From the NCBI GenBank assembly GCA_963556195.1, contig CAUVYP010000587.1, positions 1,116,001 to 1,180,000 on the forward strand: 64,000 nucleotides of DNA, given 5' to 3'. Position numbers and translations under genes: made by a program. Positions within the stretch are counted from its first letter, which is position 1, and the number at the start of each line of letters is the position of its first letter. The notes under the pieces are model-generated. The model worked only from the letters and a program-made list of their open reading frames with translations. It searched no databases and was not told where the DNA came from. Shown one piece after another: positions 33,626 to 43,127 of this stretch. The DNA is from Sepiola atlantica. Taxonomy: Eukaryota > Mollusca > Cephalopoda > Sepiida > Sepiolidae.

Positions 33626-35584
33626 TTAATAAAGAATTTTTAAAATTTCGATTCCAAATTTTCCATTTGTTTCAACAAAAACAAACATTTTATTATCAAA
33701 AACGAAAATTGAATTAAAATAATTTTTTTGTTTTTCTTGAAATTCAAACAATTTTTTGTTCGGAAAAGAAAAAATTGCATTTGAATCATAAAAAAAAATT
33801 TGTCCAAATTCGTTGAAACAAAAATCGCAAAATTTTTCTTTTTTTTCCATCGAACAAATTTTGTTCCATTTGGAATCAAAACAAATCAATTCACGATGAT
33901 GAAAATTTGACAACCAAAAATCCCCACTTGAGGGATCAACACGAATCCGGGAGACAAAGCCATTTAATCCCCTTTTGTCAAATCCCCATTCAATTTCAAA
34001 AGTTTCCAGTTTTTCACCTTTTTTCGAAAACGAATGAATTTTGAAATTTTCATCAATAACAAAAATTGTTCCATTTTTTTCACACAAAGAATTTAAATCT
34101 TTTTGTGTTTTTAAAGAATTTTTTAAATGAAAAAAAGGAAAATTTTTTTGTCGTTCAAAAAACAACAGATTTTTTTCGTCCCCTGAAAAATTTGCACCAC
34201 AAACGACAAAAATGTTTGATGATGAAATGAAACAAATTTCAAAGGGAACGAAATGTCCATTTGTTGATTTTGAAAATTTAAATTCAATCAGAATTTTCCC
34301 ATTTTCATTCATTTCAATCAAAGAACGATTTTTTATATCGCAAATAAAAATGTGTTTGTCATTTTTATTTACTTTAATCGAACTTATGAATCGATGATTT
34401 ATTGATTGATTATTTATTGGTTCTGGCAAATCGAATCGATTTTCTTGGATTAATTTCTCAGCTTTTCCGCGGACGAACGAGACGGATCCGATGTCTCGGC
34501 TTTCCAATGATTTCCGCCAATAATCCGGAAATGTGACGGACAATTCCCACTTCGTCTCCGTCTTCGGTCGTCGCAACGAATGTCGGAATAATGGAAATCG
34601 CGGCGAGTCGACCAAGAATTTCATTCCGTCAAGAATGTCGACATCTTTCCGATCTTCACGAGAAGAAGAAGAAGACGAAGACGAGAAGAAATGTTGGAAA
34701 TTCATCCGCCATGTTTGGATTTCTCGCAGAATTTGTTGATTTTCCTGCAAGATTCTTCGCCATCTTTGCATCTCTTCTTCGCTTTCGCGTTCGATTCGCT
34801 CGCACAGATGTAAAGCGTCTTCTTTCGCCTTTTCCACAATCGATTCGTAATCCGACCAGATTTCCGAAACTTTCCGATCGCATTTCGATGTTAAGTCCGA
34901 CAAAAATCCACTAACACTTTCACTCGACATCTTCACACGTGCCTCAAATTCGGACATTTCTCTCTCCACCGTGGGGAGTTGCTCCTCTCGTTTCAAAGCT
35001 GCCTCCCTCACCTTCAAGGGAGCCACATTCGCGCACTTGTCGGGGATCAACGACTCACTCGGATGAGCAGCGTAACATTTCGCGCAATAACAATTGCCGC
35101 ATCCTTCACAGAACAATTCAATCTTTTCCCCATGAAAAGCGCAATTATTATTCCGATCCATCATCATCGCGATCGCATCCGACTTCTCCATTGCGTCCAC
35201 ATCTTCGCAAATGTGCATCTTTAGCAATTTTTTGTGGGATCGGATGCAAGTGTTGCAAAACAACTTCCCGCATTCCGCGCACCAATACTTCGCGATGGAT
35301 GATACGCCATCCTCGGAACACAAATCACAGGACCATTCCGACGAAGACAATTCTTTCCGCAAGATTTCCTTCCGCAAAATCGGGGAGATGACAAATTCTT
35401 CCCAATTCGCGAATTCTTCTTCACATTTCGGACATTTGCAAATTTTCTTCGCTTCGTCTAAAGTATTGACGAAACACGATTTACATACGCCATGGAAACA
35501 TGGAAGCGATTTGGAAAGTCTGCTTAGTTGGCAGTTGCAGCCCACACATTCGTAGAGAGATTCCTGTTGATTCGAAGAAGCCAT
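33626..35584 (-). CDS. Intronless TRIM-like protein: RING, two B-boxes, coiled coil, propeller-like C-terminus
   Basis: The intact frame opens with an upstream ATG at 35,632, but I chose the ATG at 35,584 (MASSNQQESLYECVGC) because the 16 extra residues are a hydrophobic stretch not expected before a RING. In the 652-residue product: RING C3HC4 at ~13-54 (YECVGCNCQL, CFHGVC, CKCPKC); B-box 1 ~85-125 (WSCDLC...CGKLFCNTC); B-box 2 ~148-180 (CAFHGEKIELFCEGC, CYCAKC); coiled coil ~185-300; a run of nine serines ~300; then ~280 residues of short beta-like repeats (FISSIKVNKNDKHIFICDIK, SRIRVDPSSGDFWLSNF) resembling an NHL/TRIM2-3-type beta-propeller. By family, a probable E3 ubiquitin ligase with the C-terminus binding partners. 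No stop or frameshift over 2 kb makes it likely real; lack of introns suggests retroposed origin or a lineage-specific TRIM expansion. Codons are strongly A/T-rich in the last third. Confidence 0.88.
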   Translation of the reverse strand: MASSNQQESLYECVGCNCQLSRLSKSLPCFHGVCKSCFVNTLDEAKKICKCPKCEEEFANWEEFVISPILRKEILRKELSSSEWSCDLCSEDGVSSIAKYWCAECGKLFCNTCIRSHKKLLKMHICEDVDAMEKSDAIAMMMDRNNNCAFHGEKIELFCEGCGNCYCAKCYAAHPSESLIPDKCANVAPLKVREAALKREEQLPTVEREMSEFEARVKMSSESVSGFLSDLTSKCDRKVSEIWSDYESIVEKAKEDALHLCERIERESEEEMQRWRRILQENQQILREIQTWRMNFQHFFSSSSSSSSREDRKDVDILDGMKFLVDSPRFPLFRHSLRRPKTETKWELSVTFPDYWRKSLESRDIGSVSFVRGKAEKLIQENRFDLPEPINNQSINHRFISSIKVNKNDKHIFICDIKNRSLIEMNENGKILIEFKFSKSTNGHFVPFEICFISSSNIFVVCGANFSGDEKNLLFFERQKNFPFFHLKNSLKTQKDLNSLCEKNGTIFVIDENFKIHSFSKKGEKLETFEIEWGFDKRGLNGFVSRIRVDPSSGDFWLSNFHHRELICFDSKWNKICSMEKKEKFCDFCFNEFGQIFFYDSNAIFSFPNKKLFEFQEKQKNYFNSIFVFDNKMFVFVETNGKFGIEILKILY

Positions 35585-35650
35585 TGTTGAAATGATGAAA
35601 ACACTGAAAAAACAACAAAATATGGAAGGCATTAGATTTCGGAATAGTTG

Positions 35651-35690
<40 letters not shown>

Positions 35691-35819
35691 TTAAAACAGA
35701 ATTAGAATAATAAAGCTATTTTTTCAAACATAACTCAATCCCATAACTAAGTTACATTTTAGCATAGGAATAAGAAAGCCTTAGAGAAAACAACGTTGAT
35801 TAACTCACAGTTAGTATAA

Positions 35820-35871
<52 letters not shown>

Positions 35872-35904
35872 GACTTTTCTGACTGTAAATCTGTGCACCA
35901 TTTT
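35585..35904. promoter_or_regulatory. Upstream region of TRIM-like gene, (TA)n runs
   Basis: Two (TA)n runs, 35,656-35,686 and about 35,820-35,864, lie 70-280 bp upstream of the chosen start. They could hide TATA-like elements, but no defined promoter can be called. A U2-headed SINE begins just beyond. Confidence 0.35.
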
Positions 35905-36072
35905 TTAGTTCCTGTTTACTTGCCTCCCCACGAGGGCAGAGTTAGACACAAATAGGTCTTTAAGGTTGACAAAATAAAATTGCCTTAGTCTAGAAGGATT
36001 TCTTATACCCTAATTGAGGACAGAAAAGATGAAGAGTATCAGAAACCGATACTACACTTTGATCCTAGCCGA
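35905..36072 (-). mobile_element. U2-headed SINE, second type (short)
   Basis: On the minus strand, TTTTCGGCTAGGATCAAAGT GTAGTATC matches U2 snRNA nt ~14-42. It is followed by a core reading AGAAATCCTTCTAGACTAAG GCAATTTTAT, and a tail TTGTGTCTAACTCTGCCCTC. The core differs completely from the body of the 24.7 kb SINE, while the tails are similar. Total length ~170 bp. U2 nucleotides 1-13 are lost or diverged. Confidence 0.8.
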
Positions 36073-36940
36073 AAATAGAGAGGGGGCGAGAGAGGATATG
36101 TGTGCGTGTGTGTGTGCTTATCTCTAATGTGTGTGTATGTGTGTCGATATAAGCCCCCCCCCTCTTGATCGGTGACAAGTGTATTTTCTGTTGTTATTAA
36201 ATCTAAAACATCGAGGTTTCACATCGAGTAAAATATGGCGCCATCTTGAATACGGCTTTACAAGGCTGCAAAGCCATCGATTTAAAAAAGATAATTAGAA
36301 AAGTTATTTTTCTTGCCTTTGGTAACATTTATTTGTTGACTACTTTTTTTCTTGTTGAAAATTCTACACAATCGCCCCTAAGTCCGAGTGGCAATATCGT
36401 AAAATCACACGTAATCGCTAAAAAAAAGTAGCCCCCCTTAAAATGAACAAAATTGGTTAAAAAGAAAAATCGAAAAACTTATTTTAGAATTTAGAGTGGG
36501 GGATTATTTTTTATATAAATTTAATTGCCCTAAAATCGTAGGAAATGGGGGATTATTTTACGTTTAATTTATGTAAGAAACTGATCCCCGACTTGAAATT
36601 AAGAGTTGTTTTTTTTTCAGGGTTCTGACACGTAACCGCCTTATAAAAGTAGAATCTTTTTTTTTATCAGTGGTTTTATTCTACAATAATATCAGAAGAG
36701 GCAAAAAGGGGGGGGGGTTATGTCTGATTTTTTATGTGAAAACAAATTGTAGAAGTAAAAAAAAGAAAGGAATTCATTAAAATGAGACAAAAAAATAGGG
36801 CGTGGTCGTCTATCTAAAAGTTTCAATCTATTTTTTTATCTAACGGAAAGTTGGTACCGCTCAAATACACCAGCACCATTCTATTAAAGTATATTTTGTT
36901 TTCTTTATCTAAAGATATATAATATTTTGAAATCACATTA
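36073..36940. other. Spacer, no gene
   Basis: GT-rich patch at 36,100-36,140, homopolymer C/G runs (36,155, 36,710). The sequence TTGCCTTTGGTAACATTTAT at ~36,315 recurs at 17,660. A 61-residue plus frame (36,246-36,431) overlaps this repeat and is not convincing. Confidence 0.5.
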
Positions 36941-37080
36941 CTTACAGGTTAAGATTTTCGTCGATTTTTGGAGAAGATTCAAGAAGGACGAGATTCACTG
37001 TTGACTGATATGGCGAGTATGAGGGCGCAGCGATGGTGGGAAAGACACACGTGATCATTTCAAGCAATTTGATTGGATGT
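36941..37080. repeat. Dispersed repeat, copy 1 (other at 41.27-41.47 kb)
   Basis: GATTTTCGTCGATTTTTGGA GAAGATTCAAGAAGG, CACGTGATCATTTCAAGCAA and TTTGATTGGATG match 41,292-41,330 and 41,430-41,467 in order; the second copy has ~60 bp extra between them. Confidence 0.7.
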
Positions 37081-37114
37081 TTCTCGCTCGTGGCTTCTAT
37101 TTTTATCTCTTTTG

Positions 37115-37495
37115 ATGTAGAGAGAGAGGAGGAGGAGGAGGAGGGCGAGTGGGAGGAGGAGAAAGAGAGCGCGAGGAAATATGTGTATGCGTGCTGATAT
37201 GTGTGTGTGTGTGCGGTGATCTCTCTCAAAGCTGATATGCGTGCGTGCTGATATATCTCCCTCCCTATGTCTCTCTAATGTAAGTGGTTTCTCTCTCTTT
37301 CATTTCTCCTCATGTAGAGAGAGAGAGGAGGAGGAGAGCGAGTGGGAGAGAGAGAGAGGGGGGAGAGAGAGGGGGAAATATGTGTATGCGTGCTGATATG
37401 TGTGTGTGTGTGCGCGTGGTGATCTCTCTGTAAGCTCATATGCGTGCGTGCTCATATATCTCCCTCCCTATCTCTCTCTCTAATATAAGCAAAAC
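37115..37495. repeat. ~200-bp tandem duplication, purine-rich and GT-rich
   Basis: Copies begin at about 37,117 and 37,315: GTAGAGAGAGAGGAGGAGGA, GCGAGTGGGAG, GAAATATGTGTATGCGTGCT, GTGATCTCTCT, GCGTGCGTGCT, ATATCTCCCTCCCTAT. The copies differ mainly in the lengths of the microsatellite runs. Confidence 0.85.
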
Positions 37496-37748
37496 GCAGA
37501 GCGAAAAACATTTGGTTAGCTGCCCTAAAAGCTAGATTTATTACTAAGATGTTTAATATATTTTAATGTTGTTACATTTCTATTTAGAAAAAAAATATCA
37601 GACTATTTAAAAAATAAAGTCTTAAAAAATATTTTTAAAATAAACTATTTAAAAAAGTATTTTCAAACAATCAAAAATAAAACGGAATTAACGTTATCTT
37701 TTCTGACTACTTTATCTTATCTGTCTTAGGTGAGTAAAGGAGAAATCC

Positions 37749-38202
37749 GGGTATCTTTAAGAATGATCAGTACGCTGAAAACGCTCAAAAAAACAAATAT
37801 ACAACAAATAAAAGTAACTGTCGTCGATAAAAGTTAATTTAAAACTGACCTGTGATATTTGTTTGTATTTTTAAACCGTTCCAACTGCTATTTATTAGAA
37901 ATCAATAGTTTTGTCACACGAACTTGCAAAAAAAAAATGGCGCTTGCTCGTAAGGAAGTGAGCACAAGACGCCATTTTGTCTATAAAAAAACGAGTAAAA
38001 AATGAACAAGAAATTGTTTTTACATCTAATAAAGACCCATTTATAGTACGTAAAAATACAAACAAATATCATAGGTAAGTAGACAAATATCTCTTCTCGA
38101 CGTAGGTTAAACTCACTTGTTGCATATTTATTTTTATAACGCCGTTCTCGTTAGTTTTTTGGACCCCGTCCGCGACTGTACTGATCATTCTTAAAGATAC
38201 CC
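37749..38202. mobile_element. 454-bp palindromic DNA transposon with 8-bp target duplication
   Basis: Ends start GGGTATCTTTAAGAATGATC AGTAC on both sides, a perfect 25-bp inverted repeat. Farther in, GATATTTGTTTGTATTTTTA (~37,854) is matched by its perfect complement (~38,052), so the whole element can fold back. The target AGAAATCC is duplicated exactly at 37,741-37,748 and 38,203-38,210. No ORF. An 8-bp duplication fits hAT, P or Merlin; the terminal sequence does not decide. It sits in the AGAAATCCTTCTAGACTG core of a second-type SINE. Confidence 0.9.
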
Positions 38203-38245
38203 AGAAATCCTTCTAGACTGACGCAATTCGATTTTCACAATATAA
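38203..38245 (+). repeat. SINE core interrupted by the 454-bp transposon
   Basis: AGAAATCCTTCTAGACTGAC GCAATTCGATTTT continues the SINE core seen at 35.9 and 46.9 kb. The part upstream of the transposon (about 37,700-37,740) is short and does not show a clear U2 head. Confidence 0.6.
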
Positions 38246-38910
38246 GCTTCTAGGAACGACTTTTACTCCAGACCTAAAATGGCAGACTTCCCTCAAATCC
38301 GTTGCCAAGGTCGCCGGAATGTTGGATCATTCTATCGCTCCAGAAAGTATCTCACCTCTGACGCAATTCTCTACTTGTACAAGAGTCAAATACGTCCAAA
38401 GATGGAGTAGTGTTGCCACATCTGGGGAGGTGACGCACAAACAACCATTTTCTGCATTGAAAGAGGACAATACCGACTCTGAAATCCAGTGGGAGATGTT
38501 CTCTTAAGAGAGATTGCTAGTCTTTCTCTACTCTATCGGTATTTTCATCGTAGGTGCTCGATAGACCCTGTAAAACATTCACACCAAGAACTCGTCTAGC
38601 TACAACCACTGAAAATTATTTTCATTTTTTTCCGCTTTGTACCCAAAACAAAACGAAACTTCCACGATTTAACAGTTTCTTTCCCAGAATAACTCGTCTA
38701 CGGAACACCATACCACGGGACTGCTTCATAGTTGACTACAAGTCCAATATTAACAAATTCTTGTTGAGCCGTCTTTCTAAATAATCAAACTCTGCCCAGT
38801 GTCAACCATCGTTACCAAACGTCCCGCCACACTCATTAACCCTTGTCCTTGAGTGGCCTTTGGAACTTGATAAGCACCGACTCGCTAGTAGATAAAAAGT
38901 CGATGGAAAA
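38246..38910 (+). mobile_element. CR1-like LINE 3' fragment
   Basis: Plus-strand pieces read LLGTTFTPDLKWQTSLKSVA (~38,250), LTQFSTCTRVKYVQRWSSVA (frame-mixed CHIWGG region) and RLATTTENYFHFFPLCTQNK, FNSFFPRITRLRNTIPRD, the usual end of CR1-like ORF2. The 3' tail CATTAACCCTTGTCCTTGAG TGGCCTT recurs at ~46,765. Frame changes and stops mark a dead fragment. Confidence 0.8.
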
Positions 38911-39107
38911 AAACCCTCTAATGTCGCCCCCCCCACACACACACACTAAGAGTTTTGTTTTGTTAAATCATGTCGAATACATAGAAAACTGAACACACCA
39001 CTAAAAATTTAAACAAGGAAAAAACTTTTTAATCTATGCTTATAATATGAAAGAGTGGGGAATGTTTTTTTTTGTTGGAAATGGGCTCCCATATGATTTC
39101 AGGGGAA

Positions 39108-39485
39108 CAGGTCAAAACGTCACCAAATATTTTGGTCCCCGTTCCGGCGTCGGACAACCCATCTCGACGGCTAGCCGCACCACTTCTTGGGGTGTTTCCA
39201 CTCGTCACCAAACTTATAAAAATATTATAATAAGAATATTGTTTGCAATGTTGGTCGAATATGATAACGGTGATTTAAGTTTGCTTCGAAAAGCATCTCG
39301 GATCTACATGCCGGCTATTTAAAAATATATTTTTTAAATATTTTATTATTAATAAAAACTTCATATTTTTGAAAACCTTTTCATTATTACAAAAGTAGAA
39401 CACTGGTACAAGTAACAAATTATTTGACGATAAATATCACTTAAAGAATTTGGTGACGTTTTCACTTGGTGACGTTTTGACTTGT
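39108..39485. repeat. Inverted-repeat unit around a small open frame
   Basis: CAGGTCAAAACGTCACCAAA TATTTTGG at ~39,108-39,135 is inverted as TTTGGTGACGTTTT-CACTTGGTGACGTTTTGAC at ~39,452-39,483 (the right side holds the motif twice). The 91-residue plus frame 39,047-39,322 (GPRSGVGQPISTASRT...) reads into it; an AG acceptor-like TGATTTCAG precedes GGGAACAGG, and AATAAA occurs at 39,351. I do not recognise the peptide; it may be chance. Confidence 0.55.
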
Positions 39486-39611
39486 AACCGATTTCAGTTG
39501 TTACAGAGTTAGTTCCGAGTATTGACGGAGAATCTAGAGTAAGTCCCGGATATGATCGAAGCCCTTTACGATTTGAAAGTCATTTTGAAGAAGTTTTTTT
39601 AATCTTTTTTG

Positions 39612-40907
39612 GGTACTTGTTTAGATATTGACCCTAATTTCCGTGACTGCCCGGCAGCAGCAAGCCGACAGCTAACGGAAACGTCCGAGACCTGCCGAGT
39701 CGGCAGACGACAACAATGTAAGACGATGAATATACGTAAAGAAAAAGAAATGCATATATTTTTTATACAAAAAATGAAATAAATGAACAAACCCATAGCT
39801 GAAATAAATAAACTTTTTTTTTATTATTATTTTTTAACCATTTTTGTAAGAACTTTTTTTAGAAACGCTAACTTTTTAAACCATTTTTTTTTTAACTGAA
39901 ATAAACTGTTTTTTTAAACTTTAAAACGCGAAAATAATAGAAACTGTTTTTTTTTTTGTAACTTTTGTAAACCATTTTTTTTTTGCAATTACGCATTGTT
40001 TTTTTTTTCCATTATTTTAGCTGGAGGGGTAAGGGCTTGTTTTTCGTTTTTGGAGGGGGGCTTAGCGAAATACAGGCAGAAGAGGAGGATGGGGTCGTCG
40101 CCGAGGATGTGGAAGGAGGCGGAGCAGAAGATTGTTGGTCGCCGACGCCTGGATAAAGTACGGCTATCTGCGATAATATGGCGTCGAAAGGGTCTTTTTT
40201 GAAAGTCTGACGCCACATGAATTCCCGCAGATAGCCGTCTATCAGGGTCCTGCTCGTCCCGCATTCTTTCTTGTTCCTCTGCTTCGCTTCCTTCCACATT
40301 CTCTCGACATGATTAGTGCATGCCCCCGTCGTCGGGTCCACGAAATGTTGGGCGTGATTCACGGTTAGGTGGCGATATATCCATCCTCCTCTCCTAACCT
40401 GCTGTAAGCCCTCCAGCAATCGGAGACGACCGTGGTGGTCCCAGGGACGACGTACTGTCTGATTATTGGAAGGGTTAGGGTTTCGGCATTTCTGTTTGGT
40501 ACCGTCACCAGGAAACCCTCCTTCTCTGCGGCTGAAGAACACGGCCGACGTTGTTTTTCCTACGCTTGAACAGACTCTCGTCTATCTCAACCGTCGTATG
40601 CCCTGGGCCTCCGAGTCGTCTGGGGTTTCGGGCTAGGTGTTCGATGCACACCTCCCGCAGGAAATTTTTCCAGTCCACTTGCGTGGCTCTAGACAGTACG
40701 CCGCATTCCTTTAATAAGTTTTTACCGGTCGCCATATCCTGAGACCACAGGTAGATCATCTTTGAAATTACGAGTTTTGATCCTTCAAATCAATATCGTC
40801 TGCCAGCCTCGTTTTCGATTTCGGCAGGTCTCGAACGCTTCCGTTAGCTGTCGGCTTGCTGCTGCCGGGCAGTCACGGAAATTAGGGTCAATATCTAAAC
40901 AAGTACC
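39612..40907 (-). mobile_element. Merlin DNA transposon with transposase gene
   Basis: Ends GGTACTTGTTTAGATATTGA (left) and its complement (right) extend as ~85-bp inverted repeats sharing TTTCCGTGACTGCCCGGCAG and GACAGCTAACGGAA. The 8-bp target CTTTTTTG is duplicated exactly (39,604-39,611 and 40,908-40,915). Length 1296 bp, as expected for Merlin, whose transposases resemble bacterial IS1016/IS1595 (ISXO2) enzymes. The transposase is frameshifted, so this copy is probably inactive. Confidence 0.95.
40012..40759 (-). pseudogene. ISXO2-like (Merlin) transposase, one frameshift
   Basis: Two overlapping frames cover it. 40,505-40,759 reads NLLKECGVLSRATQVDWKNF and TTVEIDESLFKRRKNNVGRV, the region of the first catalytic aspartate (EIDESLF). 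40,012-40,542 reads HLTVNHAQHFVDPTTGACTN HVERMWKEAK, the NHS..FVDP..GAHTN.IE..W region with the last acidic residue. A shift near 40,510-40,540 (after GRVL) separates them. The middle aspartate (SDCWRAY-like) lies near 40,410-40,440 and is poorly readable. The C-terminus is rich in Ser/Thr/Pro. Confidence 0.88.
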
Positions 40908-40915
40908 CTTTTTTG

Positions 40916-41270
40916 TTAAGCGACAAAAACTGTTTTTTACCCTAAACTAACCATTCGAATGCTTAGTGTCGTCTGCCTTTTTACATTTTTTTCGCGGCTT
41001 TCAAATCGTAAACTGCTTCGGCCATTTCGAGGACAAACTCAGGATTCTCAGTCAATATTCAGGACTGGCTATTTAAGTAAGTTAAGTGTGTTTAACACAA
41101 ACTTTAGGACAGTGAAATAGGTGCTTGTATATATCTACCAATTAATTGTTTGTATATAATCTGAAAATAAATAGATTGTATTCTTTAAAAAAAGTATTAA
41201 AAGGGCGAGTTTCATCGTTATCGGCCGCCTTCAAATTATTAATATAATATTTTAGAATTAAAATTTTACT
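40916..41270. other. Spacer, nothing recognised
   Basis: AT-rich DNA without repeats or open frames of note. Confidence 0.5.
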
Positions 41271-41570
41271 TACAGTTTTTATACAATCAGGTTACGATTT
41301 TCGTCGATTTTGGAGAAACTTCAAGAAGGGAAACTTCAGAAGGTAAAATTCTTAAATGACGTGTTGACGTTATTATTGAAGAATGAGAGACGAATTCAAC
41401 TCTTCTCCTTATATGGGAATAAAACACGTCATCATCTGGTGATTTTCAAGCAATTTGATTGGATGATACGTAAAACAAAATGAAACTAGGATTTTCCGTT
41501 CAGATTCCGAGAAAAATGATAAACAAGTTTTTCTAGGAATATTGACACCCACCCAGAGAAGATAGAGAGA

Positions 41571-41575
41571 GAGAG

Positions 41576-41634
<59 letters not shown>

Positions 41635-41640
41635 TGACAC

Positions 41641-41690
<50 letters not shown>
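41571..41690. repeat. (GA)n-(TA)n-(CA)n compound microsatellite
   Basis: GA run (~41,575-41,628), TA run (~41,641-41,682), short CA run. Similar CT-TA compound runs occur at 49.3, 54.9, 57.4 and 58.1 kb. Confidence 0.95.
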
Positions 41691-41693
<3 letters not shown>

Positions 41694-41849
41694 GGGACGG
41701 CGGGACAGTAATAAAAGTGGAGGGCTTCTTCTAAAAAGTGGGGGCACGGTTAAACACATGCATATCAACTTAATTATTGATGACCGTAAAGTGGGGGGGG
41801 GGGAATCAAAAAGTGAGGGGGCTTGAGCACATCCCGGTGCCATCGTCCA

Positions 41850-41853
<4 letters not shown>
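41690..41853 (-). mobile_element. ~165-bp MITE, copy 2
   Basis: Opposite-orientation relative of 28,266-28,434: AAAAAGTGAGGGGGCTTGAG, TTAATTATTGATGACCGTAA, GGCGGGACAGTAATAAAAGT. It sits exactly between a CA/TA run on the left and a (TA)n run on the right. Confidence 0.75.
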
Positions 41854-41915
<62 letters not shown>

Positions 41916-42042
41916 TGTGTGTGTCAGGTTGTATATGAAAAGAAATCAAATAAAGTGCTCGATCATATAATAGAGCTAATATAATTTATTTATATACTGT
42001 ATATTATACAGTAAATATGTAATGTACAGTATCTAAATAAAT

Positions 42043-42105
<63 letters not shown>

Positions 42106-42110
42106 GCGTG
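41854..42110. repeat. (TA)n arrays
   Basis: TA runs at 41,852-41,911 and ~42,040-42,105 around about 130 bp of AT-rich sequence. No gene. Confidence 0.9.
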
Positions 42111-42242
42111 ATAGAGAGAATCGTTTTCTACAGAAATATTCACTGTTTTGTTTGAGTCACACATTATGTAACAAGAACAAATATTCAGAAGATGCGTCCA
42201 TCCAATCTGCGCGTTTAGCGATGTAAATGCCAGTTGAAAGGC

Positions 42243-42550
42243 AACTATGATAGAAGTGGACGCATCTCCAAATCAAATGCCATTTCAACAATATATGTGT
42301 GGACGCATCTCTAAATCAAATACTACTTCAACAATATATAAGTGGACGCATCTCCAAATCAAATACTACTTCAACAATATATAAGTGGACGCATCTACAA
42401 ATCAAATGCTATTTCAACAACATATGCGTGGACGCATCTCCAAATCAAATGCTATTTCAACAATATATGTGTGGACGCATCTCTAAATCAAAGCCAACTA
42501 TATATATATATGCGTGGACGCATCTCCAATCAAACAATACTTCAATAATA
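42243..42550. repeat. 43-bp minisatellite, about 7 copies
   Basis: Unit GTGGACGCATCTCCAAATCA plus AATACTACTTCAACAATATATAA-type sequence; GGACGCATC recurs at 42,301, 42,344, 42,387, 42,430, 42,473, 42,516 (period 43). Variants CTCC/CTCT/CTAC and TACTACT/TGCTATT. A first partial unit lies at ~42,190. Non-coding. Confidence 0.95.
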
Positions 42551-42673
42551 AACGGACAGACAGACAATTCTCTTTGAATCTTAAACGTGAATCCAAACTT
42601 ATTTACCAAAATCGACGAAGCTACGAACGACGGAGAGAGACCCAGAAACTAAAACGTAAATCCAAACTTATTC

Positions 42674-42903
42674 ACCATAACCCTAACCCTAACTCTAACC
42701 CTAACCCTAACCGTAATCCTAACCTAACTTTAACCCTAACCGTAATCTTAACCCTAACCCTAATCCTAACGCTAACCCTAACCCTAACCCTAACTCTAAC
42801 CTAACCCTAAGCCTAACTCTAACTCTAACTCTAACCCTAAGCCTAACCCTAACTCTAACCTTAACCTTAACTCTAACTCTAACCCTAACTCTAACCCTAA
42901 CCC
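42674..42903. repeat. Interstitial telomere-like block, (CCCTAA)n and variants
   Basis: About 230 bp of CCCTAA with CTCTAA, CCGTAA, CCTTAA and CCTAA variants, C-rich strand on plus. It lies between two copies of the phrase GACGAAGCTACGAACGACG / CCCGAAGCTACGAACGACGT (~42,615 and 42,902), both followed by AGAGAGACCC, so the block is embedded in a duplicated flank. The window continues far on both sides, so this is not a chromosome end. Confidence 0.92.
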
Positions 42904-43127
42904 GAAGCTACGAACGACGTAGAGAGACCCTTAAAAAAATGCATGGCCGAATCGAAAAATGTAAAAACATCTCAGATAATTCAAGTTGACTGAGATGAAA
43001 TCTAAAATAATTGTGTAAAAACTAAAAAAATTGTGTTGAAAAAAATAATTCAATTTAATTCGTAAAAACTGATTTTGACAAATAGAAAATAATTTCTGAT
43101 CGGAATTCAAGTTTCAGATGAAAAAAA

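Noticed and set aside
34533..35555. Plus-strand open frames opposite the TRIM-like gene
   Set aside because: Antisense shadows; no domains, and the minus frame is intact with recognisable zinc-binding motifs.
42299..42804. Open frames MDASPNQ... and PNPNPNRNPN
   Set aside because: Translations of the 43-bp minisatellite and the CCCTAA block.
42674..42903. Chromosome end
   Set aside because: The block is only ~230 bp, degenerate, and has >20 kb of other sequence on both sides.
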